Shown: positions 16,469-25,727, counted from the stretch's first letter. The stretch is 64,000 bases of DNA from Thermostichus vulcanus str. 'Rupite' (GCF_022848905.1 NZ_JAFIRA010000003.1:1-64000), one strand, 5' to 3'. Made by a program: numbers and translations. Notes: a model not told the origin generated them from the letters alone.

Positions 16469-16978
16469 TTACAAAACTTCACGATTTTCAGGAAGGGCAG
16501 GGGTAAGGGGTTTGTGAAGCCAGTAACCCTGCACCGCAAAATCCGCCTGCTGATAAAGGCTGAGGGCGGCTTGGTTGTGATGGTAAACCTGCAGGGTGAT
16601 GGCTGCCAGCTGCTGCTGGGATCCCCACCGTTCCACCTGCTGAATTAGGGCTTTACCCAGCCCTTGCCGCCGATGTTCGGGATCCACCCAGAGCAGAAAA
16701 ATATAGGCTACCCGCTGATGCGTGGCTTGGTCGGTGGAAATCCCCACCCAAACACAGCCCACCGGTTCCGCTGTTTCTTCTTTTAGGATCCACCAGCAAG
16801 GGGTATTGGGCGGATCAAACAGCCGATCCAGCGTCACCTCCAAATGATCCCAGTTGGTTTGCTCCGGGAAGGACTCTTGTAAAGTTGCTTGCAAGCTTTG
16901 CCGGATGCGGGGCCGATCCCAGGCAGAGCCAATGCGCCAGCGGTAGCCAGGGGGCAACGGGATCCCTTGTTCAGGCAT
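16469..16978 (-). CDS. GNAT-family N-acetyltransferase
   Basis: 169 residues. The acetyl-CoA-binding motif is visible as RRQGLGKALI (about residues 112-121), preceded by the beta-4 strand (YIFLLWVDPEH) and followed by LQVYHHNQAALSLYQQADF, typical of RimI-like GNATs. The substrate (protein N-terminus, amine or antibiotic) cannot be judged. Its ATG overlaps the end of the upstream small membrane-protein gene by eight bases, so the two are probably translated together. Confidence 0.85.
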   Translation of the reverse strand: MPEQGIPLPPGYRWRIGSAWDRPRIRQSLQATLQESFPEQTNWDHLEVTLDRLFDPPNTPCWWILKEETAEPVGCVWVGISTDQATHQRVAYIFLLWVDPEHRRQGLGKALIQQVERWGSQQQLAAITLQVYHHNQAALSLYQQADFAVQGYWLHKPLTPALPENREVL

Positions 16979-17144
16979 TCTCAGCCATTAGTGCAGTAGA
17001 GCTTGCTATCGGGGTTAGGTCTTCAATTGGGGCAGGCTGAGCCATATCTCCCGGCAAAAACGAGCGGATGCTCACCACCACAAGGGTGAATAGAAACACC
17101 AGCAAAATGAGAGCGGGGAAGACGTATTGACGCAGGATGTTCAT
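16971..17144 (-). CDS. Small single-span membrane protein coupled to the GNAT gene
   Basis: 57 residues starting MNILRQYVFPALILLVFLF. A hydrophobic segment (about residues 8-25) is followed by a polar, partly acidic tail (PAPIEDLTP), as in a small N-anchored membrane protein. The last eight bases overlap the GNAT start (ATG CCT GA.), strong support for a real, coupled gene despite its size. The start codon lies inside the extreme 5' end of the divergent pentapeptide-repeat frame, so one of those two starts is probably misplaced. Function unknown. Confidence 0.65.
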   Translation of the reverse strand: MNILRQYVFPALILLVFLFTLVVVSIRSFLPGDMAQPAPIEDLTPIASSTALMAENA

Positions 17145-18554
17145 ATTTCTACACGATCTTCATCCCTACAGCATAGCGCGAGGGAGGGGATCCCAGCGGT
17201 TTCACTAAAGGAGATCTTGGACACGCTTTCAGGAACTTCCTTGCCCTCCCACCTGGACTTGCTAGACTGTGCCTGTTTGCTCAAAGCTGATTGGCCCATG
17301 TTGCCTGAACCTAATTCAGTGGATCCAGCGGCTCTAGGGGATGCTTACCACCCACAGGAATTGGAAAGAAAACTGCGTGCTTTGGAAAGCATACCCAGCT
17401 TTGGTGAAAAAGGGATTAAACTTTTACTTCGGATTGTCAAAACCGACCCTGACTGGAAAGTTAGAGCCAGGGCTTATGAATTGTTGATGGCTCAAGGGGA
17501 TCCCAGAGTTCATCTCGTTCCCAAACCTCTAAGGGATCTCGGAGACATTGAGAATCTTATAAGGCTTTATTCCAGTGGAGAACGTGACTTTCGATTTGCA
17601 GATTTATCAGGAATGGACTTGAGCAAAGTGTGTCTTGAAGAGGCCAATCTAAGCTATGCCTGCCTAAAAAATACTCACTTAAAGGCGGACTTGCTGAAGA
17701 GGGCAAACTTATTTGGAGCTGACTTATCTAGAGCAAAGTTAACTGCCAATTCAATATACTACATAAACTTAAGAAAAGTGATCATCTCCGATTCAACGCA
17801 GTTGGGCGATGCTTACACATTGTTGTGGCAGGTGTTCAATACAGATGTGACCGGTCGAGACTTAACTGCCATTCAAGTTAACGAGGGCTTTGATCTCAGT
17901 GGACTCAATCTATCAGAGACCAATTTGCGGCAGAGGAGGCTAGACGGAGTCAACCTGGCAGGAACGAATTTACGCAACGCAAATCTCAGTGAAACTTGGC
18001 TGAGAAAAGCCAACTTAAAAGATTGTATTCTTTCTGGTGCCAACCTGAAGCGGGCGAATCTAGAATTTGCCAACTTGGCTGGCACCGATCTTACTGGGGC
18101 CATCCTCTGGCATGCCAATTTAAAATTTGCGCATATTTCTAGCACGACTAAATTGGATCCCAAGTGGAAACTGGTTTGGGAACTGGTCAATTTTGGAGAG
18201 ATGGGTCGTGACTTAACGGGCAAAGACTTGAGTGGAGCCAATCTCAAAAGCGCTCAATTAAAAAGTGCCGTTTTACGAAATGCCAACTTGAGAGGAGCGC
18301 TTCTCAGTGGAGCAGATCTGACTGGTGCAGATTTGCGGGAGAACAATTTGAGAGGAGCAGATTTAAGTCATGCCCACCTGGTGGGGGCTGACTTAGAAGG
18401 TAGCGTGCTCAGGGGAGCAAATCTCCACGGTGCAAGATTCGATGGAGCCAATTTGAAAAATGCTGACCTCAGTTTGGAGGCTTATCCGGGGCTGTCTTTG
18501 AAAGGTGCAACCCTGCCAGATGGATCCACCTACTCCGGCAACAAACCCAGCTGA
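17127..18554 (+). CDS. Pentapeptide-repeat protein with N-terminal helical domain
   Basis: Up to 475 residues. From about residue 150 it consists of A(D/N)LxG-type pentapeptide repeats (ADLSGMDLS, GADLTGADL, RGADLSHAHL), which form a right-handed beta-helix. The helix is interrupted twice by a similar 30-residue insert (STQLGDAYTLLWQVFN and TTKLDPKWKLVWELVN, each followed by GRDLT). The first 145 residues are helical with a HEAT-like stretch (WKVRARAYELLMAQGDPRV). The start is uncertain: TTG at 17127 overlaps the opposite-strand small gene; TTG at 17217 or 17241 (AGGAA upstream) are alternatives. No signal peptide. Role unknown. Confidence 0.82.
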   Translation: MTQDVHISTRSSSLQHSAREGIPAVSLKEILDTLSGTSLPSHLDLLDCACLLKADWPMLPEPNSVDPAALGDAYHPQELERKLRALESIPSFGEKGIKLLLRIVKTDPDWKVRARAYELLMAQGDPRVHLVPKPLRDLGDIENLIRLYSSGERDFRFADLSGMDLSKVCLEEANLSYACLKNTHLKADLLKRANLFGADLSRAKLTANSIYYINLRKVIISDSTQLGDAYTLLWQVFNTDVTGRDLTAIQVNEGFDLSGLNLSETNLRQRRLDGVNLAGTNLRNANLSETWLRKANLKDCILSGANLKRANLEFANLAGTDLTGAILWHANLKFAHISSTTKLDPKWKLVWELVNFGEMGRDLTGKDLSGANLKSAQLKSAVLRNANLRGALLSGADLTGADLRENNLRGADLSHAHLVGADLEGSVLRGANLHGARFDGANLKNADLSLEAYPGLSLKGATLPDGSTYSGNKPS

Positions 18555-18727
18555 TCTGCACCCCTCATTGGGGATCCCATGCGTAAATAAGGTGAGAAAA
18601 CTGTAACCTACGATTCCAAAGTGACGGTAGGAGTGTACTAAGGTCAAGCGTGGTTGGTGGCAGTCCTTCCAACTCCCCACCTCTCAACCCATGCCTACGG
18701 TGCGCTACGCAAGTGGAGACTCCAGTG

Positions 18728-19507
18728 ATGAGCACCCCAAATCGCCCCTTGAAAACGCTAGGGATCCCTCCCAATGCTTGGGCTGTTGATGCGGAAATGG
18801 CCGATATTACCCGTCCGCCTTTGGATCCCCGGCCCATCTTGCTGCCCACCGCCACCAAAACCCTACGGCTGGATCTGGCAAAGGCGGCGATGATTGTTAT
18901 CGATATGCAAAATGACTTTTGTCATCCGGATGGGTGGTTGGCCAGTATCGGTGTCGATGTCACTCCGGCCCGTGCTCCGATTGGCCCTTTGAAAACCTTG
19001 CTCCCTGAGTTGCGGCAAGCCCAAGTTCCGATCCTCTGGGTCAACTGGGGCAACCGACCCGACCTGCTCAATATCAGCGCCGGCCTCAGGCACGTCTATA
19101 ACCCGACGGGAGAAGGCATAGGGTTAGCGGATCCCTTGCCCAAAAATGGAGCGCGGGTGCTCACCAAAGACAGTTGGGCAGCCGCGGTTGTAGATGAGCT
19201 AGAGATCAAACCCGAAGATATTTGGGTCGATAAGTTCCGCATGAGTGGCTTTTGGGATACTCCTTTAGATAGCATTCTGAAGAATCTCGGGCGAACCACA
19301 CTCTTTTTTGGTGGTGTCAATATCGACCAATGTGTCATGGCCACGTTACAAGATGCTAATTTCCTCGGCTACGATTGCATTTTGCTCGAAGATTGTGCTG
19401 CCACCACCTCCCCGGAATACTGTTTGCTGGCTACTCTTTACAACGTCAAGCAGTGCTTTGGATTTGTAGCTTCTTCATCAGATTTGCTGGCGGCTCTTCC
19501 CCGCTAA
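18728..19507 (+). CDS. Isochorismatase-like cysteine hydrolase
   Basis: 259 residues from the ATG at 18728. The family triad is visible: Asp in MIVIDMQNDFCHP, Lys in VDKFRMSGFW and nucleophilic Cys in NIDQCVMATLQDA. This group contains nicotinamidases, RutB-type ureidoacrylate hydrolases and biuret hydrolases, all cleaving amide-type bonds. An N-terminal extension of about 50 residues (AWAVDAEMADITRPP..) precedes the core, as in RutB-like members. A cupin gene starts 44 bases downstream and a CocE-type hydrolase follows, suggesting a small degradative cassette. Substrate unknown. Confidence 0.85.
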   Translation: MSTPNRPLKTLGIPPNAWAVDAEMADITRPPLDPRPILLPTATKTLRLDLAKAAMIVIDMQNDFCHPDGWLASIGVDVTPARAPIGPLKTLLPELRQAQVPILWVNWGNRPDLLNISAGLRHVYNPTGEGIGLADPLPKNGARVLTKDSWAAAVVDELEIKPEDIWVDKFRMSGFWDTPLDSILKNLGRTTLFFGGVNIDQCVMATLQDANFLGYDCILLEDCAATTSPEYCLLATLYNVKQCFGFVASSSDLLAALPR

Positions 19508-19551
19508 CTTGCTGACTTTGCACCCAGTCATCCCTTGAGCGGAGGATCTCC

Positions 19552-20028
19552 ATGCAAACTCTCTCCCAGTCTTTCTCTCAATGTGTGATCCCAGTGATCA
19601 AAACCCCTGCCGATTATCAAGCCTTTCGCATTAGCCCCAACGACTCTAATCGGCTCGCTATTGTTTTTGATCCCTCCCATTCACAAATCTCGTTGACCTT
19701 TTGTGTTGAGATTTTTGATGAAGGGGGTAAAACCCCTCCCAATCGCCATCAACTGGCCGTCGAAATGTTTTTCATCCTCAAGGGCGAGGGCGTTGCCATT
19801 TGTGATGGGAAAGCCGCCCCCATCAAAGCTGGAGATAGCCTTTTGGTTCCGCCTACGGGAGTCCATGAAATCCACAACACCGGCCCTGGTCGTCTTTATG
19901 CGCTGTGTATCATGGTGCCCAATGAAGACTTTGCCGAGCTGATCCGGGCAGGTACCCCTGCGGAGCTGGATGAGGATGATCTACAGGTGCTTTCAGGCTG
20001 CTGGAGAACTGCCCTTTCAGTGGCTTAA
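19552..20028 (+). CDS. Cupin-domain protein
   Basis: 158 residues with a strong GGAGGA ribosome site. A single cupin barrel is visible: motif 1 around NRHQLAVEMFFILKGEGVAICDGK and motif 2 around GDSLLVPPTGVHEIHNTGPGRL. Candidate metal ligands are His, Glu (VEMFF) and His (VHEIHNT). It sits 44 bases after the cysteine hydrolase, so the two are likely co-transcribed and may act on one substrate. It could be an enzyme (isomerase or dioxygenase type) or a binding protein. Confidence 0.8.
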   Translation: MQTLSQSFSQCVIPVIKTPADYQAFRISPNDSNRLAIVFDPSHSQISLTFCVEIFDEGGKTPPNRHQLAVEMFFILKGEGVAICDGKAAPIKAGDSLLVPPTGVHEIHNTGPGRLYALCIMVPNEDFAELIRAGTPAELDEDDLQVLSGCWRTALSVA

Positions 20029-20115
20029 GTCGCAACTGTCCTAAGATCATCGGGTAGGTACAGGGATCCCTGATCCCTTAATTACCCCTTGCTCTTTTCC
20101 TAAGCCGCTAAACTG

Positions 20116-21765
20116 ATGCTGCCTGTTCGCCCCCGAGAAACCGCCTCCATGTTCACCCGCGACGGGATCCAATTGGATGCCGATGTTTATCGTCCGGCGG
20201 TCGACGGTTCCTATCCCGTTCTGTTGATGCGGCAACCTTATGGGCGCTCCATTGCCTCAACGGTGGTCTATGCCCACCCCAGTTGGTATGCAGCCCAGGG
20301 CTACATTGTCGTCATTCAGGATGTGCGCGGGCGAGGAACCTCCAAGGGATCCTTTTATCCCTTTCGCCACGAAGCAGAAGATGGCTTTGATAGCGTCAAT
20401 TGGGCGGCCACCCTGCCAGGTAGCAATGGCTCTGTGGGCATGTATGGCTTTTCCTACCAGGGCATGACCCAACTGTATGCCGCCTCCACCCGCCCGGTGG
20501 CTCTGAAGACCCTTTGTCCAGCCATGATGCCCTACGACCTCTACGCGGATGCCGCCTATCAAGGAGGGGCATTCCAGTTTCAGGGCAACTTGAGCTGGGC
20601 TTTGCAATTGGAAACCGAAGGGGCACGTCTGAGAGGAGATGCCAACGCTTACCAGGCGTTGTTCAAAGCCTCCCGCAACCTACCCCTTTACGACCCGATC
20701 CCAGTCAAACCTGGGGTATTGCAGCAGTACGCACCCCAGTCCTACTACTTCGATTGGCTAGAGCATTCCGAGCCGGATGAATACTGGCAGAAGCTCTCCC
20801 CTCACTTGGATGCGGTGGATTTGCCCATGTTGCACATTGGCGGCTGGTTCGATAGCTACCTGACGGGAAATTTGCGGCTGTACAAGGAGATGCTTGCCCG
20901 TAGCCAAAACCCTCAACATTTGATCATTGGTCCGTGGCCCCATATTCCCTGGGGGCGCAAGGTTGGGGCGTTAGACTTTGGCCCAGCGGCAGTCAACCCA
21001 ATCGATCGGCTGCAGGTGCGTTGGTTTGACCAGTTTCTTAAGGGCAAAGATACCGGCATTCTTGAGGAGCCGCCCGTTCAGCTATTTGAAATGGGATCCA
21101 ACCAATGGCGCGGTTTGGAAACTTGGCCTACCCCGCAGCCCCAATCCTTTTATTTGCATAGCTCTGGCCTAGCCGCCCTGTCGGAAGCGGAAGGATCCCT
21201 CAAACCTGAACGTCCTGCAGAGAAGCAATCTGATACCTTTGTTCACGATCCCTGGCGACCCGTGCCTGCTCTGGGGGGTCACTTGGCCTATCCCCCCGGC
21301 CCGCAAGAGCGCTCTGCCCTTGATTGCCGTACCGATGTCCTCACCTATACCACTCCACCGTTAGAAAGCGACTGGATACTGGCAGGGGAACTGAGCCTAG
21401 AACTCTATGCCGAAGCGGATAGCCCCAGCTTTGATCTGTGTGCCGTGATCTCGGAAGTGAAACCCAACGGTCAGGTCTATACCCTCACTCAGGGTTACCG
21501 GCGGGTGCAAAATGCCCAACCGGACACCCCCATTACCCTTGACTGCCAACCCACCTGCATTCGCATCTCTCGGGGTCATGCCTTGCGCCTCAGCCTTAGC
21601 GCCGCTTGTTTCCCTGCCTACCCGGTGAATACGGGCACGGGATCCCCGGTGCGGGAGGAACGGTGGATCGAGGCTCGCATTCTCACCCTCACCCTCCACA
21701 GCGGTGGCGATACCGGCTCGCGGTTGCTCCTGCCCCTGGCTGAGATGTGCTCGGAGGGGCTTTGA
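20116..21765 (+). CDS. CocE/NonD-family (X-Pro dipeptidyl-peptidase S15-like) hydrolase
   Basis: 549 residues. The alpha/beta-hydrolase core has the nucleophile elbow GFSYQG (Ser about residue 115), the oxyanion region RQPYGR and IQDVRGRGTSKG. The C-terminal third is the jelly-roll domain of CocE-type enzymes (LELYAEADSPSFDLCAVISEV). Members hydrolyse esters or amides such as cocaine, cephalosporin precursors and N-terminal X-Pro dipeptides. No signal peptide, so cytoplasmic. The gene lies 87 bases after the cupin. Start at 20116 is the first ATG; ATG at 20149 is possible. Confidence 0.88.
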   Translation: MLPVRPRETASMFTRDGIQLDADVYRPAVDGSYPVLLMRQPYGRSIASTVVYAHPSWYAAQGYIVVIQDVRGRGTSKGSFYPFRHEAEDGFDSVNWAATLPGSNGSVGMYGFSYQGMTQLYAASTRPVALKTLCPAMMPYDLYADAAYQGGAFQFQGNLSWALQLETEGARLRGDANAYQALFKASRNLPLYDPIPVKPGVLQQYAPQSYYFDWLEHSEPDEYWQKLSPHLDAVDLPMLHIGGWFDSYLTGNLRLYKEMLARSQNPQHLIIGPWPHIPWGRKVGALDFGPAAVNPIDRLQVRWFDQFLKGKDTGILEEPPVQLFEMGSNQWRGLETWPTPQPQSFYLHSSGLAALSEAEGSLKPERPAEKQSDTFVHDPWRPVPALGGHLAYPPGPQERSALDCRTDVLTYTTPPLESDWILAGELSLELYAEADSPSFDLCAVISEVKPNGQVYTLTQGYRRVQNAQPDTPITLDCQPTCIRISRGHALRLSLSAACFPAYPVNTGTGSPVREERWIEARILTLTLHSGGDTGSRLLLPLAEMCSEGL

Positions 21766-21847
21766 AATTTCGGATCCCGTCTGCAACCGTCGCTCATAAG
21801 GCGAAATCAAACGTTAGGATAAAGACAGGTGGGGCGAGGGAACACCC

Positions 21848-22114
21848 ATGTTGCAAGACCCAAAGTTAATCCGGCATTACCAAGCAGTTACCGACGCTCT
21901 GGTGGACACGTGGCGGCGCGGCTATCAACGCACGGACGAACTGCGCCTATTGGTGGATGGTTATCTTTTGGCACTGCGCGGTACAGGATTGTTGGAACCT
22001 TTTGAAATTTACCGCCTTGAAGATGATGTCAATCGCTTCCTCTACGATCCCTCTAATTTTTCTGAGCCGGAGTTTGAGCTCGAAACCGAACCGGAACCGC
22101 TGCGGGGCTACTGA
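21848..22114 (+). CDS. Small cyanobacterial protein, DUF6761-like
   Basis: 88 residues with GAGGGAA before the ATG. Helical N-terminal part (IRHYQAVTDALVDTWRRGY.. LRLLVDGYLLALRGTG), then an acidic tail rich in Glu and Pro (SEPEFELETEPEPLRGY). The pattern matches a small protein conserved across cyanobacteria that I recall as DUF6761; function unknown. Single gene between the CocE-type hydrolase and the glycosyltransferase. Confidence 0.65.
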   Translation: MLQDPKLIRHYQAVTDALVDTWRRGYQRTDELRLLVDGYLLALRGTGLLEPFEIYRLEDDVNRFLYDPSNFSEPEFELETEPEPLRGY

Positions 22115-22293
22115 TCCTGCGCTGACATAATTTACATATTTACAACTCTTGCAAGGGTTTCCTAGCGCAAGGCTTGTATTCTGGGGAGATTCTAAGCTCT
22201 TGCCCTGTGAACAAGCCAAGGCAAGGTCACTGGTAAAGGGGCCGTAAACCCCTGGTAGGATGCAAAAATGCCTACTGGGATCCTGCTCCGGTT

Positions 22294-24129
22294 ATGACTG
22301 TTTTGGATACTGTGATCTCCTCCCGCCGCCCCAGCGTATTGGGAGCGGGGTTGGGGATGGGGCTTGCACTCACCCTTTGGTACGGAGTATTTGGCTATCA
22401 CGTCCTGCAAATCGGTCTTTGGCTGCTGGCGTTGCTGCTGGTGGGCTTCTACTTGGCTCAGTTTCCTGCCGCCCAACCCATCTGGGATGCCGCTCAGGTG
22501 CGATGGCGACGGGAGTTGCTGCATCTGGGCCTGTTGGCGTTGGTCTTTATCCCGATTTACCTCTACGACTCTGCCAACATTCCCTTCCAGGTGAACACTG
22601 ATGAGATCGTGATTACCTCCATGTCCCGCAATGCCTCGGGGGTGCGCTTTCCTGATGTATTTGGCTTAATGCCGGAGTATTTTTACTTTCCCCGTTTCAT
22701 GTTCAGCTTGTTCGGTGGGCTGACCCGGCTGATGGGGGGAGTGACCCTCACCCATGTGCGCATGGTTCATGCCAGCTTTGGGGTGGTCACCATCCTCGTC
22801 GCCTATGGGTTCTTCCGGGCTTTTTGGGGATCCCGTTTGGCTCTGGCCGGGGCGGCACTCCTGGGATCCAACCATGCTTTGCTGGGTATCAGTCGCATGG
22901 CCATGCGGGAGAACCTGATCGTACTGGTGGAGTGTGCCGCGCTTGGGTTGATTTTGAAGGGGGTGCGGGAGAAAAATCCTCTCTTGCTGTATTTGGGGGG
23001 GGTGGCAGCGGGCTTTTCTTTGTACGGCTATTTGCCGGGGCGAGTGGTGATCCTGCTGGGGTTGTTGTTTGGGGGCATGTATTTGCTCTTGGGCCGAGAA
23101 GACTTGAAAGCAGGGGATCCGCAGGCGCATCCGTTTTGGGCCTTAGCCAAGTTGACGGTACCGGCAGCCTTGGGCTTTTTTCTCATGGCAGCCCCGATTT
23201 TGGTGGCTACAGCCACTTCTCCTCCTGTCAGCGCCGAATATTCTCGCCAACAATTTCTGATTTTCCCAGAGGGGCGGGCGCTGCAACAGATGTGGGTCAA
23301 CGCGGCAACCCCAGGGGAAGCGGTGTGGCGCAATATCCTCAATGGCCTGAGTATGTTTAACGATCCTAGCCAGCACGATCGCGGCTATATCTATCCCAAT
23401 TACGGACATGCTTTTGTGGATCCCTTAACGGGGGTTCTCATCTGGTTAGGCTTAGGATCGGGCCTGTATCGCATTTTCAAACGGCGCAGCCAGCCCCACG
23501 ACTGGCTCTGCATCGGCAGCTTTGTCTTTCTCTATTTGCTGTTTAGTTTTGTCATCACCAAAGCGCCCAACTACACCCGCCTGTTGGTGATTTTGCCTTT
23601 CGTGACCTATCTCACTTTAGAAGGGATCCAGGTCCTTTTGCGGGCGCTAGGAGATGTTTTGGAGCGCTCCGGATCCCTGACGCAAGGCTGGCTACCGGCT
23701 GTCCTGGGGCTGGGCTTGGTGCTGCTGATCGGGGCTTGGAACTTGGCCATTTTCGGCGATTTTGTCCAGAAAGGCTGGAGAGAGGGCAACGATGTTGCCG
23801 CGACCGGGCGCTATGTGGAGGCGCGCAAAACGGATCCCGACCATCATTTTTACCTGGCAGCCAGTGCTTCTTTCCCCTATTTCAGTTGGGGTGAACCCTA
23901 CTTTTGGCAAAGCTGGATCCAATTTTTTGCCGGGCGAGAGCAATCGGCAACCGTGTTTCCCCCAGAGGAGCTACCGACTCAAGTGCTGGAGCCACCCTTT
24001 ACCCTGTTTATGAACCAATGGGTTTGGGATCAACAGGGATCCGACCTGCAACAGCGCTTTCCCAACGGTCGGTTAGAACGGATCCCGGCGGAGCGGGGGT
24101 TGTGGGCCTTTGAGGTGGTGGATCCCTAG
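22294..24129 (+). CDS. GT39-like integral-membrane glycosyltransferase
   Basis: 611 residues with around ten membrane segments. The first extracytoplasmic loop contains an acidic site (QVNTDEIVITS) of the kind GT-C enzymes use for catalysis and metal binding, and a later loop has SRMAMRENLIVLVE, common in PMT/ArnT-like proteins. GT39/GT83-type enzymes transfer sugars from polyprenyl-phosphate donors to proteins or lipids outside the cytoplasm. A soluble C-terminal domain (about residues 500-611) follows the last helix. Upstream DNA has two short hairpins (GGGG..CCCC and GTAGG..CCTAC, about 22236-22276). Acceptor unknown. Confidence 0.8.
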   Translation: MTVLDTVISSRRPSVLGAGLGMGLALTLWYGVFGYHVLQIGLWLLALLLVGFYLAQFPAAQPIWDAAQVRWRRELLHLGLLALVFIPIYLYDSANIPFQVNTDEIVITSMSRNASGVRFPDVFGLMPEYFYFPRFMFSLFGGLTRLMGGVTLTHVRMVHASFGVVTILVAYGFFRAFWGSRLALAGAALLGSNHALLGISRMAMRENLIVLVECAALGLILKGVREKNPLLLYLGGVAAGFSLYGYLPGRVVILLGLLFGGMYLLLGREDLKAGDPQAHPFWALAKLTVPAALGFFLMAAPILVATATSPPVSAEYSRQQFLIFPEGRALQQMWVNAATPGEAVWRNILNGLSMFNDPSQHDRGYIYPNYGHAFVDPLTGVLIWLGLGSGLYRIFKRRSQPHDWLCIGSFVFLYLLFSFVITKAPNYTRLLVILPFVTYLTLEGIQVLLRALGDVLERSGSLTQGWLPAVLGLGLVLLIGAWNLAIFGDFVQKGWREGNDVAATGRYVEARKTDPDHHFYLAASASFPYFSWGEPYFWQSWIQFFAGREQSATVFPPEELPTQVLEPPFTLFMNQWVWDQQGSDLQQRFPNGRLERIPAERGLWAFEVVDP

Positions 24130-24164
24130 GGGAACCTCTATCTTTACGTTTATCTTAACAAAAG

Positions 24165-25727
24165 TCAGCTTCCAGAAGGGGCAGCCAGCAAAGGATCATA
24201 GCCTAGCTGTTGTGTGAGCCGAGCACGGGCCAATTCTCGATATTCCCAAAAGTGTTCTCCGGCAGCACAGAGGCCCAAATACATGTTCAAGACATACGGT
24301 TTTTGTTGCAGAATAATCCACAGCTGCCACCAAAACTGGCCGCGAATTTCAGGACGCAGAATCCCTTGTCGCCAGATCAGTTGAGCGATTAGCTGTAGTC
24401 CTTTGCGCAAGGGCAGCTTCATGGTTTGTCGCTGTCTATTCTTGATACCAAGATTCAAGCATTGTTGTAAGCAGCGGGATAGATATCGGCTGGGTTCATA
24501 GAGCCGCCAAAACCCTTCCACATACTCGCGGGCGATCTCCGCCAAAGACCGGGTAGGAATAAAATTCATCAGGGTGTTCTGATCTCCCACCTCCGTAACA
24601 CCGATCCCCTCCACTAGGCGCTGCTCCCTTTTCAAACGGTTCCAAAGCTGCGTGTTCGGCAAGGCTTGCAAAATGCCCAACATCGGCTGGGGAATGCTGG
24701 TTTGTTCCACAAAAGCTTGGATTCGTTCTCCAGCTCCTGAACGCTCCCCATCAAAGCCAAGAATAAAGCCAGCATAGATCAGCAGCCCAGCATTGTTGAT
24801 CTTGCGGCAGGCTTCTACCAACGGATGACGAGTATTTTGAAGCTTTTGGGTGACCTGTAAGCTGTCTTGATCCGGGGTTTCAATGCCCAAAAAGACAGAA
24901 TAAAATCCTGCCTCCACCATCAGGCTTAACAATTCCTCATCTTCGGCCAAATTGACCGAAGCCTCGGTCATGAAGGTAAATGGGTAATGGCGTTCCTTCA
25001 TCCAAGGGATCAGCGCTTTTAGAAATCGCTTCACATTCCTTTGATTGCCAATAAAGTTGTCATCCACCACAAAAACGGATCCCCGCCAGCCCAAGTCATA
25101 GAGACATTGCAACTCCGCCAACATCTGACTGGGCTCTTTCGTGCGAGGCTTGCGCCCATAAAGGGAAATAATGTCACAAAACTCACAATTAAACGGACAT
25201 CCCCGCGAAAACTGCACCGACATCATAAAATACTGATCCATGCGCAGTAGATCAAAGCGGGGGATTGGGCTTTGGGTTACATCTGGCTTTTCAGAGGCCC
25301 GAAAGATCCCTGACTCTTGCCCGGCGTTTAGGGCCTCAACAAAAGCCGGTATCGTGATCTCCCCTTCGTCCAAAACCAAGTAGTGGGCTCCCGAATCAAG
25401 GGCATCCTGGGGTACCGAAGTCGGATAGGGGCCTCCTACCGCTACTTTTTTGCCAAGAGCCACTCCCTTACGAATCAGAGCATGAAAATCTTGTTTTTGC
25501 ACCAGCATGGCGGACAGAATGACCAAATCACACCACTGCCAATCGGCTTCTGTTTCAAAAGCTACATTGCGATCCACAAAGCGAATGTCCCAGTCTTGAG
25601 GCAGTAGGGCGGCAACCGTGATCAACCCAAGGGGGGGAATCACAGATTTGAGTCCCACCATCTCAATCGTGCGATTGTAAGACCAGAAAGACTGAGGGAA
25701 CTGAGGATAGAGCAACAGTGCTTTCAT
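24165..25727 (-). CDS. B12-binding radical SAM protein (DUF4070 type)
   Basis: 520 residues. A cobalamin-binding Rossmann domain (residues 1-140: IPPLGLITVAALLP, VAVGGPYPTSVPQ) precedes the radical SAM core with the cluster motif GCPFNCEFCD (about residues 179-188) and the SAM-binding GIETPDQDSLQ segment. The C-terminal 150 residues are DUF4070-like and basic. Class B radical SAM methylases of this group include the hopanoid C-2 methylase HpnP, but the motif around the cluster differs from HpnP as I recall it, so the substrate is left open. Single gene, convergent with the glycosyltransferase. Confidence 0.85.
   Translation of the reverse strand: MKALLLYPQFPQSFWSYNRTIEMVGLKSVIPPLGLITVAALLPQDWDIRFVDRNVAFETEADWQWCDLVILSAMLVQKQDFHALIRKGVALGKKVAVGGPYPTSVPQDALDSGAHYLVLDEGEITIPAFVEALNAGQESGIFRASEKPDVTQSPIPRFDLLRMDQYFMMSVQFSRGCPFNCEFCDIISLYGRKPRTKEPSQMLAELQCLYDLGWRGSVFVVDDNFIGNQRNVKRFLKALIPWMKERHYPFTFMTEASVNLAEDEELLSLMVEAGFYSVFLGIETPDQDSLQVTQKLQNTRHPLVEACRKINNAGLLIYAGFILGFDGERSGAGERIQAFVEQTSIPQPMLGILQALPNTQLWNRLKREQRLVEGIGVTEVGDQNTLMNFIPTRSLAEIAREYVEGFWRLYEPSRYLSRCLQQCLNLGIKNRQRQTMKLPLRKGLQLIAQLIWRQGILRPEIRGQFWWQLWIILQQKPYVLNMYLGLCAAGEHFWEYRELARARLTQQLGYDPLLAAPSGS

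Noticed and set aside
24165-25727. Assignment of the radical SAM gene as hpnP (hopanoid C-2 methylase)
   Set aside because: Domain layout fits, but the sequence around the cluster motif differs from HpnP as I recall it, and no hopanoid gene is nearby.
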